A stretch of DNA of 32,169 nt from the NCBI GenBank assembly GCA_017620375.1, contig JAFZQN010000006.1:1-32169 (forward strand). The letters are read 5' to 3'. This document shows positions 14,995 to 22,864 of this stretch, piece after piece (the first letter of the stretch is position 1; the number at the start of each line of letters is the position of its first letter). The notes under the pieces are model-generated. The model was not told the DNA's origin. It did not search any database and worked only from the letters and a program-made list of their open reading frames with translations. The DNA comes from Lachnospiraceae bacterium. GTDB lineage: Bacteria; Bacillota; Clostridia; Lachnospirales; Lachnospiraceae. Both the position numbers and the translations under genes were made by a program.

Positions 14995-17403
14995 CTATTC
15001 TTCAATATAACTCCGAACCCTAAATATTTCTCCCCCATCACTATACACCGATACCATCCCTGCCTTTGCCGTAACATAATACTTACTCCCCACCTTCTCC
15101 AGCCTCTCCAACGTCTCCTGTGCCGGATGTCCGTATACATTTGTCTTACTGCATGATATAACCGTAACCTTTGGCTGCACCGTCCTAAGCATTTCATAAG
15201 AGCTCGAATACTTCGACCCGTGATGAGGACACTGCAGCACATCAATACCTCCATCTCCCCTAAGATACCTTACATACTCACTTTCCGCCATTTCATCCGA
15301 ATCTCCGGTGATCAGCATGGAAAAATCCCCGAAGCTAAGCTTAAACACCTGTGAAGCCTGGTTCTTATCGTCATATATAAAATCCGTATCGGGTGAATAA
15401 ATATTTATGTTTATCCCGTCTTTACCATATTCAGTTTCATTAAGGCACATTTCATCTCCTGTTTTTACAAACACTACCTCAACTCCTTTTTTTAAGGCCA
15501 GTTCCGCTATTGGTTCCTTTTCCGTATAGTTTTCTCCCAATACAAGCTTTTTTATCTTTATCCTTCCTTCTTCAAGTATCTCCTTTATCCCGCTTATATG
15601 GTCCGTATCCGTATGAGTTATAAAGCAGCAGTCTATATCGCTTATCCCTCTGTACAGTAAAAACGGTTCTATCCTGTATTTCCCGACATTTTGTACATTG
15701 CTGCTTCCACCGTCTGTAAGTATGCTTATATCCCCTGCTTCCACATACACACACATCCCCTGTCCAACATCTAGGAAGCCGGCATACAGCTTAGTGTTCT
15801 TACCTCTATACATCAATATCATATACATAAAGATAACTGCCATGATACTTACCAATATTGGTTTTAAGCCACTTTTTCTCTCTTTACCGGGCACTTCCTT
15901 TTCCCTGTACCTGTTTGACAGATATATCAATATAAAAAATATCAGATAGTATATAAAACACGTAAGAACCATCGGACATCCCGTGATCATGTCCGCTCCC
16001 GGAAGCTCCAGCAGCCGGTTAGATACCTCATTATAGATATTTAATAGGAAATGTGCCGGCCCTCCCGCTATCATTGCCGTCTTATAGAAAAACACCGTAC
16101 CCGTACCGATAAATATGCATCCGAACACACCGGAGACAAGTCCCGATATGACTATTACCGACATAAAAGGCAGCAGTATGATATTGGCCGTAATAGAATA
16201 CGGTGAAAAAGAATAATATGTCCTTAGTATTATGGGAAATGTCGCGAGCTGTGCGAAGAATCCCGGTATAAAATACACCAGTACCGGATTTTTGATATTA
16301 AGGTTTTTCCTAATAATGTTTCCGGCAAATATACCATATACCGCTATAAATGAAAGCTGAAATCCTGTTTCAAAAAGTTCTGTGGGATTACTCACAAGTA
16401 TGATGATCGCAGCCAAGGCTGCAGCACTTTGTCCGTCATATGCCCTAAGAAGCATCCTGCCGCATAGCATATACACGATCATGATCACTGCTCTTACCGT
16501 AGATACCGAAAAGCCCGTAAATACACCGTAAGCAAACAAAAATAAAATAGTTATGACCGAGCAAAATCGTAGCCTTTTAAGTAATTTCATAAGTATATTA
16601 AAAAGTCCCATTCCGAGAAGTGTCACATGCAGACCTGAGATACTTAGGATATGTGCTATCCCCACTCTCTTATAAACTTCCTTTGTTTCCTCATCCAGTC
16701 CGCTTCTGTCTCCGGTAAGCATAGCCTTAAGTATGCCGCTTTCCTTTTCGTTAAATACCGTATCCAGTGCTTTTTCAAAATACACACCTGTATCAAAAAG
16801 GGTACGCTTAAATCTTCCGGATACAGTACCGTTTCTTTTCAATAACGTTACTTCATCAGCATATAGCTTCATCCCGTATCCTTTGGCGTTGTAATACTTT
16901 TTCTGATCGAACTGCCCATAATTGGTCGCTTCGGAAAAAGGATACAGTGTCCCCTTGACACTAACATCGTCTCCCACATTAAATACAGGCATAGCATCAG
17001 AATACACAAGTATCTTCCACCCATGGATGTCAATGTTATCTTCTTCGTTTTTTAGTTTAACTGTCGGATTTTTGATCGAGATCAGATATCTTTCATCTGA
17101 TAATTGAATATCGGAAACCGTTCCTCTTACTATAGTTTCCTTTTTAGAACCGTCCGGCATATAACCCCGGTCGGTATTAAGTGTATCATCCGAGATACGG
17201 ATGATACCGGTCAGAAATGAAATAATGATAAGCCCCAATATAAATAAACGCCTGGATCTAAGTCTCTGACTTCGGGCACGTTTTATCGCCAGAAAAGCAA
17301 TAAGACCAAGTGCCGCTGCAGATAAAGCAACAGGTAAAAACAATACCTTACCGGACTCGGCTTTTAGGATGATCCCTGCAACAAGGGATATCCCGCATAA
17401 CAC
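14995..17403 (-). CDS. comEC: ComEC/Rec2 DNA uptake channel
   Basis: 802 residues. Order: N-terminal helices with an OB-like DUF4131 region (about 25-190), the polytopic competence domain with the GxxHxxxxSGLH-like segment (AHILSISGLHV), then a C-terminal metallo-beta-lactamase domain with HTDTDH at 597-602. It forms the inner-membrane channel for single-stranded DNA in transformation. The start is uncertain: GTG 17403 has only a weak AAGG upstream, and in-frame codons before it (reading IFTRPLV) look like a typical ComEC N-terminus but contain no standard start codon. It is the last gene of the comEA-to-comEC unit, 36 nt after the GerMN gene. Confidence 0.92.
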   Translation of the reverse strand: MLCGISLVAGIILKAESGKVLFLPVALSAAALGLIAFLAIKRARSQRLRSRRLFILGLIIISFLTGIIRISDDTLNTDRGYMPDGSKKETIVRGTVSDIQLSDERYLISIKNPTVKLKNEEDNIDIHGWKILVYSDAMPVFNVGDDVSVKGTLYPFSEATNYGQFDQKKYYNAKGYGMKLYADEVTLLKRNGTVSGRFKRTLFDTGVYFEKALDTVFNEKESGILKAMLTGDRSGLDEETKEVYKRVGIAHILSISGLHVTLLGMGLFNILMKLLKRLRFCSVITILFLFAYGVFTGFSVSTVRAVIMIVYMLCGRMLLRAYDGQSAAALAAIIILVSNPTELFETGFQLSFIAVYGIFAGNIIRKNLNIKNPVLVYFIPGFFAQLATFPIILRTYYSFSPYSITANIILLPFMSVIVISGLVSGVFGCIFIGTGTVFFYKTAMIAGGPAHFLLNIYNEVSNRLLELPGADMITGCPMVLTCFIYYLIFFILIYLSNRYREKEVPGKERKSGLKPILVSIMAVIFMYMILMYRGKNTKLYAGFLDVGQGMCVYVEAGDISILTDGGSSNVQNVGKYRIEPFLLYRGISDIDCCFITHTDTDHISGIKEILEEGRIKIKKLVLGENYTEKEPIAELALKKGVEVVFVKTGDEMCLNETEYGKDGININIYSPDTDFIYDDKNQASQVFKLSFGDFSMLITGDSDEMAESEYVRYLRGDGGIDVLQCPHHGSKYSSSYEMLRTVQPKVTVISCSKTNVYGHPAQETLERLEKVGSKYYVTAKAGMVSVYSDGGEIFRVRSYIEE

Positions 17404-17439
17404 AAGGGGCCTTGTAAATATATCTTTTATTACCCCAGT

Positions 17440-18417
17440 TTATTCACCTGCCTTTTCTATGGTTATAAGCTCAGGTCTGTAAGACAGGAATTCATTGAGA
17501 GGCAGCTTGCCGAAATACTTTCTTTCGGTACCGGCTACCGTAATCTTAACCTTGGTGACACCCGAAAGTTCGCATAAAGTATTAACCACGCTGTATACCG
17601 CCACATCGTCGGTCACACCGGGCACCTTAGATAAAAACTCTTCGCTTAGATCAACGTAGCATATTCCGTCATATGTACGCACTCTGTTGATCACTGTCTT
17701 GGGATTGATCGTAGTCCTTAAGTCCTGCTGGCTCTCTAAGGGTCCGTCTATAAGTTCTTCGAGTACGATCTCCTCAAGAGGTTTTGTTCCGTCTATATAC
17801 ACCTTAAGTAATGATTCTCTTAGCATCTTTCCTTTATCGTCGGTAAAATATACCACGATCTTGACGTTCTGGTCAAATCCGTAATTGCCCGAGGAATTGT
17901 CCACAAAATCATCCGGACTCATAAGTCCCGCAGGCATATCATTTATTGTTAAAGGTTCCCCTTCCACAAAAAACTCCACATAACTTATTCCTTCTATCTG
18001 ACAGAAGGTTTTTACCACGGCTGCCCTGCAAAGTACTTCGGAAATGGAATCCATCTGGTTATAATCAGCGTTAAAATCTATTTCAAGCTGCTCATCCTTA
18101 CCGATCTTACATGATATTATACCCACATTATCCGCTATGGCTCTGACATGTCCCGTTTCCTTCGGTCCTTCCGTCAACAGATCGCGTACTTCGTCTATCT
18201 GTAAAGCCATATCCGTATTTTTAAGGACAGTATTCTCCCAATGTAATGAGTCATGTTCGGGGCTTATGCAGTATATCATGATCTCGCCTTCTTCAGGCTC
18301 GGGATCTCTCATATTTTTACTGTCGGATACCGAACAGGAAGAGCATGTAAGAACAAGCAGTATCATAGACACTGCCGTCAAAGCTTTATTTATCTTTTCC
18401 CGTACGGATATCTTCAT
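17440..18417 (-). CDS. lipoprotein with two GerMN domains
   Basis: 325 residues. A signal peptide ends in a CSSC lipobox (likely C28). Two repeats of the GerMN fold follow, roughly residues 55-160 and 190-310, recognisable by paired strands with LLEGP-like (DLLTEGP, ELIDGP) and VNTLCELSGVTKVKI patterns. GerMN proteins act at the cell envelope in sporulation, germination or amidase regulation. The start at ATG 18417 has AGGAG upstream and begins one base after the kinase stop, so translation is coupled. Placement after a two-component system matches LpqB-like lipoproteins paired with kinases in other Gram-positives; a signalling-accessory role is inference. Confidence 0.85.
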   Translation of the reverse strand: MKISVREKINKALTAVSMILLVLTCSSCSVSDSKNMRDPEPEEGEIMIYCISPEHDSLHWENTVLKNTDMALQIDEVRDLLTEGPKETGHVRAIADNVGIISCKIGKDEQLEIDFNADYNQMDSISEVLCRAAVVKTFCQIEGISYVEFFVEGEPLTINDMPAGLMSPDDFVDNSSGNYGFDQNVKIVVYFTDDKGKMLRESLLKVYIDGTKPLEEIVLEELIDGPLESQQDLRTTINPKTVINRVRTYDGICYVDLSEEFLSKVPGVTDDVAVYSVVNTLCELSGVTKVKITVAGTERKYFGKLPLNEFLSYRPELITIEKAGE

Positions 18418-18418
18418 A

Positions 18419-19867
18419 TCATTCACTCCTGTTATCCACAAATAAAAGCGGTACTTTTGCGGTAAACGTGGTACCTTCGCCTTCCTTGCTGTCCACCTTC
18501 AAAAGTCCGTTGTGCATCAGCATGACGCTCTTTGTGATACTGAGGCCCAGTCCGGTTCCACCCGTTTTTCTGGCTCTCATCTTATCCACTCTGTAAAATC
18601 TGTCGAATATGAACTTAAGGCTTTCTTCCGGTATACCTATACCGTTGTCCGAAACATTTATTGTAAAATACTTATGGTCCGAATCAAGGGTAACCTTTAC
18701 CCAGCCACCCTCTTTATTGTATTTTACGGCATTTTCTATAAGGTTGGAAATGGCAAGCATCATCTTTACTTCATCCACCTCGGCTTCAACCTTACGGTAA
18801 CTTTCATAGATAAGGTCTACATTCTGAGCCTGAGCGATGGGCTTAAGACGTTTCATAAGTATTTCCAGCATCTCATTGATGGAAACCGTTGCTATATGCA
18901 GCTCTCCGTTTTTCCTGTCAAGCTTAACAAGCTCAAGCAGGTCGGTTATTATCCTGTTTTCCCTGTCTATCTCGGCATTAATATCACCCAAAAACTCCCT
19001 GTATACTTCCGGAGGTGCATCGGGCTGCATTACCAGTGAGTCCGCAAGTATCTTAATGGAAGTAAGCGGTGTTTTAAGCTCATGGGATACGTTTGATACA
19101 AATTCCTGACGCGAATCCTCCACACTCTGCAGACGTGATATCAGGTTATTATACGCCTCAGTCATTTCCTCCAACTCGACAAAGCTGTTCACAACGATCC
19201 TGTCGTCAATATAGCCTTCACGTATATGTTCGATCGAGTTTGTAAGTTTTTTAATAGAATTGGATACTCTCCTTGAATGCCATATAGCATATACAATGAT
19301 AAGTACAGCTATGGGTATGATGATAAGGATCAGGCTTTTACCCAATCTGTCTGTTTCATCATATTCTTTGGCTATGGAAAAAGAGAAAATAATAACACCG
19401 TTCAACTCCTCCTCTTTCGAGGATGCAAACTCGCTTATAGGATAATAAAGCTCCATCCGTTTATTATCCTCATCGCGGTATTCGGTTGTGGTGCTGTTAA
19501 GTGCATTGATAACATATGATGAGATAAGTATCTTATCCGTTTCCAGATCGTATGTATCGGTAACACATTTTAGATTTGAATCTATGATAATGATCCTGCC
19601 ATCGTAGATGTCGGCGGTAGTTCTGATATCACGGGTTATACCCGTGTTTTCGCCCTTATTGGCAAGATAAGCATTCAGATATATTTTCCTGGCGATCTCT
19701 TCGCAGCTTTGTAATACTTCTTTTTTTTTGCTTTCGATCAGATTATTTCTGTTGATCGACACTGTAGTCGGCAGCAGCACCACACATGCGACCGTAAAGC
19801 AGAATACATCTGTTAAGAATGTAGTGACCTTTAAGCTTTTAAAAAAGTAGAAGAATTTTTTAATCAT
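18419..19867 (-). CDS. membrane sensor histidine kinase
   Basis: 482 residues. TM1 about 17-37, an extracytoplasmic sensor domain about 38-176, TM2 about 177-197, HAMP about 198-250, HisKA with phospho-accepting H262 (NVSHELKTPLTS), and a HATPase with N-box (NLIENAVKYN), DNGIGIPE and GTGLGLSI. The ATG at 19867 overlaps the response regulator stop by 8 nt; AGGA lies about 10 nt upstream. It resembles the WalK/PhoR class, but lacks the intracellular PAS domain of WalK. Its partner regulator is encoded just upstream and it likely controls envelope or phosphate genes. Confidence 0.93.
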   Translation of the reverse strand: MIKKFFYFFKSLKVTTFLTDVFCFTVACVVLLPTTVSINRNNLIESKKKEVLQSCEEIARKIYLNAYLANKGENTGITRDIRTTADIYDGRIIIIDSNLKCVTDTYDLETDKILISSYVINALNSTTTEYRDEDNKRMELYYPISEFASSKEEELNGVIIFSFSIAKEYDETDRLGKSLILIIIPIAVLIIVYAIWHSRRVSNSIKKLTNSIEHIREGYIDDRIVVNSFVELEEMTEAYNNLISRLQSVEDSRQEFVSNVSHELKTPLTSIKILADSLVMQPDAPPEVYREFLGDINAEIDRENRIITDLLELVKLDRKNGELHIATVSINEMLEILMKRLKPIAQAQNVDLIYESYRKVEAEVDEVKMMLAISNLIENAVKYNKEGGWVKVTLDSDHKYFTINVSDNGIGIPEESLKFIFDRFYRVDKMRARKTGGTGLGLSITKSVMLMHNGLLKVDSKEGEGTTFTAKVPLLFVDNRSE

Positions 19868-20552
19868 GGAAATAGTATCCTGCTCCCCACTTCGTGTATA
19901 CGTACTTAGGCTCACTCGGATTTGTCTCTACCTTTTCTCTGAGACGTCTTACATGTACATCAACAGTTCTGACGTCTCCGGGGAAATCCTCGCCCCAGAT
20001 TATCTTAAGCAGCATCTCTCTGCTGTATACTGTGTTGGGATGGGTAACTAAGAGCTCTAAAATATCAAACTCCTTTGAGGTAAGATTGATATTCTTTCCT
20101 GCTATTACTACTATCTTATTGCGGTGATCCATCTTAAGATCCTTGAATACAAAGATATTCTCATCCTTCTTCTCAGGTACAGCCTTAGTGCTGTTTCTTC
20201 TCATGACTGCCTTGATCCTGGCTTTTACTTCCATGATGTTAAAAGGCTTGGTAATATAATCGTCAGCACCGTATTCAAGTCCCAGGATCTTGTCGCTGTC
20301 TTCGGATTTTGCGGTAAGCATGATAATGGGCATATTTGAAAACTCTCTGATCCTCTGGCATACTTCATAACCGGAGAATACGGGAAGCATGACATCAAGA
20401 AGTACACAGTCGTACTCCTTCTGCTTAGCCATCTCTATCGCCTGCTGTCCGTCATAAGCACAGTCAACTTCCATCTTATCCTGTGAAAGATTAAACTTTA
20501 TACCCTTAACAATCAGTTCCTCATCGTCTACTACAAGAATCCTAGCTGCCAT
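19860..20552 (-). CDS. OmpR/PhoB-family response regulator
   Basis: 230 residues. The receiver domain has D9-D10-E11, phosphorylation site D53 (LLDVMLP), T80 and K102; the winged-helix DNA-binding domain spans about 130-228 (VDVHVRRLREK, GAGYYF). ATG 20552 has GGAGGA 4 nt upstream, and that ribosome site lies in the last codons of comEA, overlapping it by 11 nt. WalR/PhoP-like in sequence style. Genes it controls are not visible. Confidence 0.93.
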   Translation of the reverse strand: MAARILVVDDEELIVKGIKFNLSQDKMEVDCAYDGQQAIEMAKQKEYDCVLLDVMLPVFSGYEVCQRIREFSNMPIIMLTAKSEDSDKILGLEYGADDYITKPFNIMEVKARIKAVMRRNSTKAVPEKKDENIFVFKDLKMDHRNKIVVIAGKNINLTSKEFDILELLVTHPNTVYSREMLLKIIWGEDFPGDVRTVDVHVRRLREKVETNPSEPKYVYTKWGAGYYFHD

Positions 20553-21057
20553 CGTTTCCTCCACAATAAATATAATCACGTATTTTGTTAAATATTCCTT
20601 CTTTGATCCCTTTTACCTTCATGATATCCTCTATGGATTTAAAGGGACCGTTCTTTTCTCTGTACTCTATTATATCCTTAGCTCTTTTTTCACCTATTCC
20701 GTTTAACCGGGTAAGCTCCTTCACGTCTGCAGAATTGATATCGATCCTTCCTGCATGTCCGTCATCATCCACATTTTGAGCTTCTTTTCCGGTAACTTCT
20801 TCTTTATTGCCGCTATCGTCAATTTTAACAGGAACAGAAGTACCGGTAACAGCTTCCGGTGTGACCATAGCAGTTTTACTTTTGACTTCTGATGATCCAT
20901 ATGTGTCCCCCTGACTTCCCGTCAGGTCTTCATTACCCGACGAATAAAGATATATAAGCCCTAAAACAGCAAATAAAACACCGCCGAAAACCTTACTGAT
21001 CAGTTTCAATTTCCGGTTGAATTCTTCTTTTTTCTTTTTTTGAGCCCTGGTGAGCAT
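20542..21057 (-). CDS. comEA: ComEA-like DNA-binding competence protein
   Basis: 171 residues. A basic N-terminus, one membrane segment (about 22-40), a Thr/Ser/Lys/Asp linker, and a C-terminal double helix-hairpin-helix (about 105-167; DINSADVKELTRLNGIG, then a second hairpin VKGIKEG). ComEA binds incoming double-stranded DNA at the cell surface and passes it to ComEC. The SLBB domain of B. subtilis ComEA is absent, as in many Clostridia. AAAGGAG precedes ATG 21057. It opens the operon that ends with comEC. Confidence 0.88.
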   Translation of the reverse strand: MLTRAQKKKKEEFNRKLKLISKVFGGVLFAVLGLIYLYSSGNEDLTGSQGDTYGSSEVKSKTAMVTPEAVTGTSVPVKIDDSGNKEEVTGKEAQNVDDDGHAGRIDINSADVKELTRLNGIGEKRAKDIIEYREKNGPFKSIEDIMKVKGIKEGIFNKIRDYIYCGGNDGS

Positions 21058-21116
21058 ACTATTCTCCTTTATATTATTACATTTTTGTTAAGAAAACAAG
21101 TAAAATATTTTTTTTA

Positions 21117-21145
21117 TTGCAATATTTAAATAAAACATTTATAAT
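21117..21145 (+). promoter_or_regulatory. promoter of proA
   Basis: TTGCAA (21117-21122), 17 nt, TATAAT (21140-21145), leader about 25 nt. It lies in an AT-rich tract divergent from comEA. Confidence 0.75.
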
Positions 21146-21177
21146 ACATGAAAACCTAAGATAAACGGAGGCTTATT

Positions 21178-22455
21178 ATGAACGTTACAGAAAAAGCCGT
21201 TCTTTTAAAAAGAGACAGTGCAAAGCTTGCTTCCACTTCTCTTGAAACAAGAAACAATGCCTTATTGATGATCGCAGATGCAATCAAAGCAAATGCTAAC
21301 GAGATATTTAACGCCAACCATGAGGATATGGATGAGGCTGAAAAAAGCGGTGTTGCTCCCGCAGTCATGAAGCGTCTTAAATTCGGTGAGGATAAGCTTG
21401 CTTCTTCCATAGAAGGTATCAGATCCCTTATCACTCTTCCCGATCCGTTAAACGTAGTTACCATGAAACGCAGCCTTGATGAAGGCCTTACACTTACACG
21501 TTCCACCTGCCCCATCGGAGTTATCGGTTTTATATTTGAAGCACGTCCCGATGCACTTATACAGATATCCGCACTTTCCCTTAAAAGCGGTAACTGCTGT
21601 ATATTAAAGGGCGGAAGCGAGACCAGGAAAACAAACAGGGTTCTATTTGATATAATCTATAAAGCCGCAGTATCCGCAGGATTACCCGAGGGTTGTCTTG
21701 CACAGGCCGAGGACCGTTCGGAGATCAAAGAACTGCTCACCTGTGATAAGTACATAGATCTTCTTATTCCCCGAGGCTCCAATGCTTTCGTAAGATACTG
21801 TATGGATAATACAAAGATCCCCGTTATGGGACATGCAGACGGTATATGTCATATTTATGTAGATAAAAACGCAGATTTCGATATGGCTCTTTCCATTATC
21901 GTTGATGCAAAGACCCAGTACAGTGCAGTATGTAACGCAGTTGAGACCGTGCTTGTAGATAAAGCGATCGCAGACAGCTTCTTACCCAGGCTCTCCGACG
22001 CACTTAAAAAAGCAGGCGTCAAAATGAACGGCAACAAGGAAGTGGTTGACGTTATCGGCTGTAATCTTATGGATGATGATGGATATAAAAACGAATATCT
22101 CGATAAAGAGATATCTATAAAGATCGCCGGCGATATAGATGATGCCATTACTCATATCAACACATTCGGCTCACATCATACCGACTGTATCATCACTACC
22201 GATGAAAAAGCTCGTGATCATTTCCAGACTATGGTAGATTCCGCTAACGTATACTGCAACTGCTCCACAAGATTTGCGGACGGATTCAGATACGGTTTCG
22301 GTGCCGAAGTAGGCATCAGTACCGGTAAAATGCCTCCCAGAGGTCCCGTCGGACTTGAAGGGCTTGTAACATATAAATACAAGATGATCGGAAACGGCCA
22401 TACGGTCGCTCCCTACTGTGATGGTAGTAAAGAATTCCACTTTAAGGACCTTTAA
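21178..22455 (+). CDS. proA: gamma-glutamyl phosphate reductase
   Basis: 425 residues, normal length. It reduces gamma-glutamyl phosphate to glutamate semialdehyde with NADPH, the second step of proline synthesis. ALDH-fold signatures are present: PIGVIGFIFEARPDA, LKGGSE, and catalytic C252 (QYSAVCNAVE). CGGAGG lies about 9 nt before ATG 21178. Its usual partner proB (glutamate 5-kinase) is not in the window, and proA is flanked by its own promoter and terminator, so it is a single-gene unit. Confidence 0.96.
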   Translation: MNVTEKAVLLKRDSAKLASTSLETRNNALLMIADAIKANANEIFNANHEDMDEAEKSGVAPAVMKRLKFGEDKLASSIEGIRSLITLPDPLNVVTMKRSLDEGLTLTRSTCPIGVIGFIFEARPDALIQISALSLKSGNCCILKGGSETRKTNRVLFDIIYKAAVSAGLPEGCLAQAEDRSEIKELLTCDKYIDLLIPRGSNAFVRYCMDNTKIPVMGHADGICHIYVDKNADFDMALSIIVDAKTQYSAVCNAVETVLVDKAIADSFLPRLSDALKKAGVKMNGNKEVVDVIGCNLMDDDGYKNEYLDKEISIKIAGDIDDAITHINTFGSHHTDCIITTDEKARDHFQTMVDSANVYCNCSTRFADGFRYGFGAEVGISTGKMPPRGPVGLEGLVTYKYKMIGNGHTVAPYCDGSKEFHFKDL

Positions 22456-22510
22456 ACCCTTAGATCAGATTGTAATAGATAAAAAGTTTTGATCAAATAT
22501 CTTTATATAT

Positions 22511-22545
22511 CGGGCAGGTCGGAATTATCCGGCCTGCCCGTTTTT
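22511..22545 (+). terminator. intrinsic terminator of proA
   Basis: A 12-bp GC-rich stem (22511-22522 with 22529-22540, one G-U pair, loop AATTAT) followed by TTTTT. Confidence 0.9.
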
Positions 22546-22550
22546 AGTAA

Positions 22551-22814
22551 TTACTCGTCTCTTCTTCTTTTGTTTATCTTCTTAGGGCCTTCAACAACCT
22601 CGGAGTTCTCCTTGATCTCAGCCTTTCTCGAATATTCTTCAGCTTCTACAGCTCCGTGAACAGTAGTGTCTGTAGCTGCGGGACCTCTTCCGGGTCTGTC
22701 CCCATGATGACCTTCATGACCGTGGTGAGGTCTGTCGCCATCCATTCCCCTGTTATGAGAAGGCTTATCGTCGCTGCCACCGAAAAGTGCTCTTAAAATT
22801 GATCCTAAACTCAT
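22551..22814 (-). CDS. small His/Gly/Asp-rich protein
   Basis: 87 residues, unrecognised. A short hydrophobic N-terminus (MSLGSILRALFGG) could be an amphipathic membrane-associating helix. A central His-Asp-Gly-Arg-rich stretch (about 20-45, with DRPHHGHEGHHGDRPGRG-like composition) and a charged tail ending KKINKRRRDE follow. AAAGGAG before ATG 22814 is strong, supporting real translation. The His cluster suggests metal binding, but low complexity prevents assignment. It follows the large lipoprotein gene by 50 nt and probably shares its transcript. Confidence 0.7.
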   Translation of the reverse strand: MSLGSILRALFGGSDDKPSHNRGMDGDRPHHGHEGHHGDRPGRGPAATDTTVHGAVEAEEYSRKAEIKENSEVVEGPKKINKRRRDE

Positions 22815-22864
22815 TTACTTTCTCCTTTCATAAACCACCGTCATTTACGGTAATAAGTTCGATG

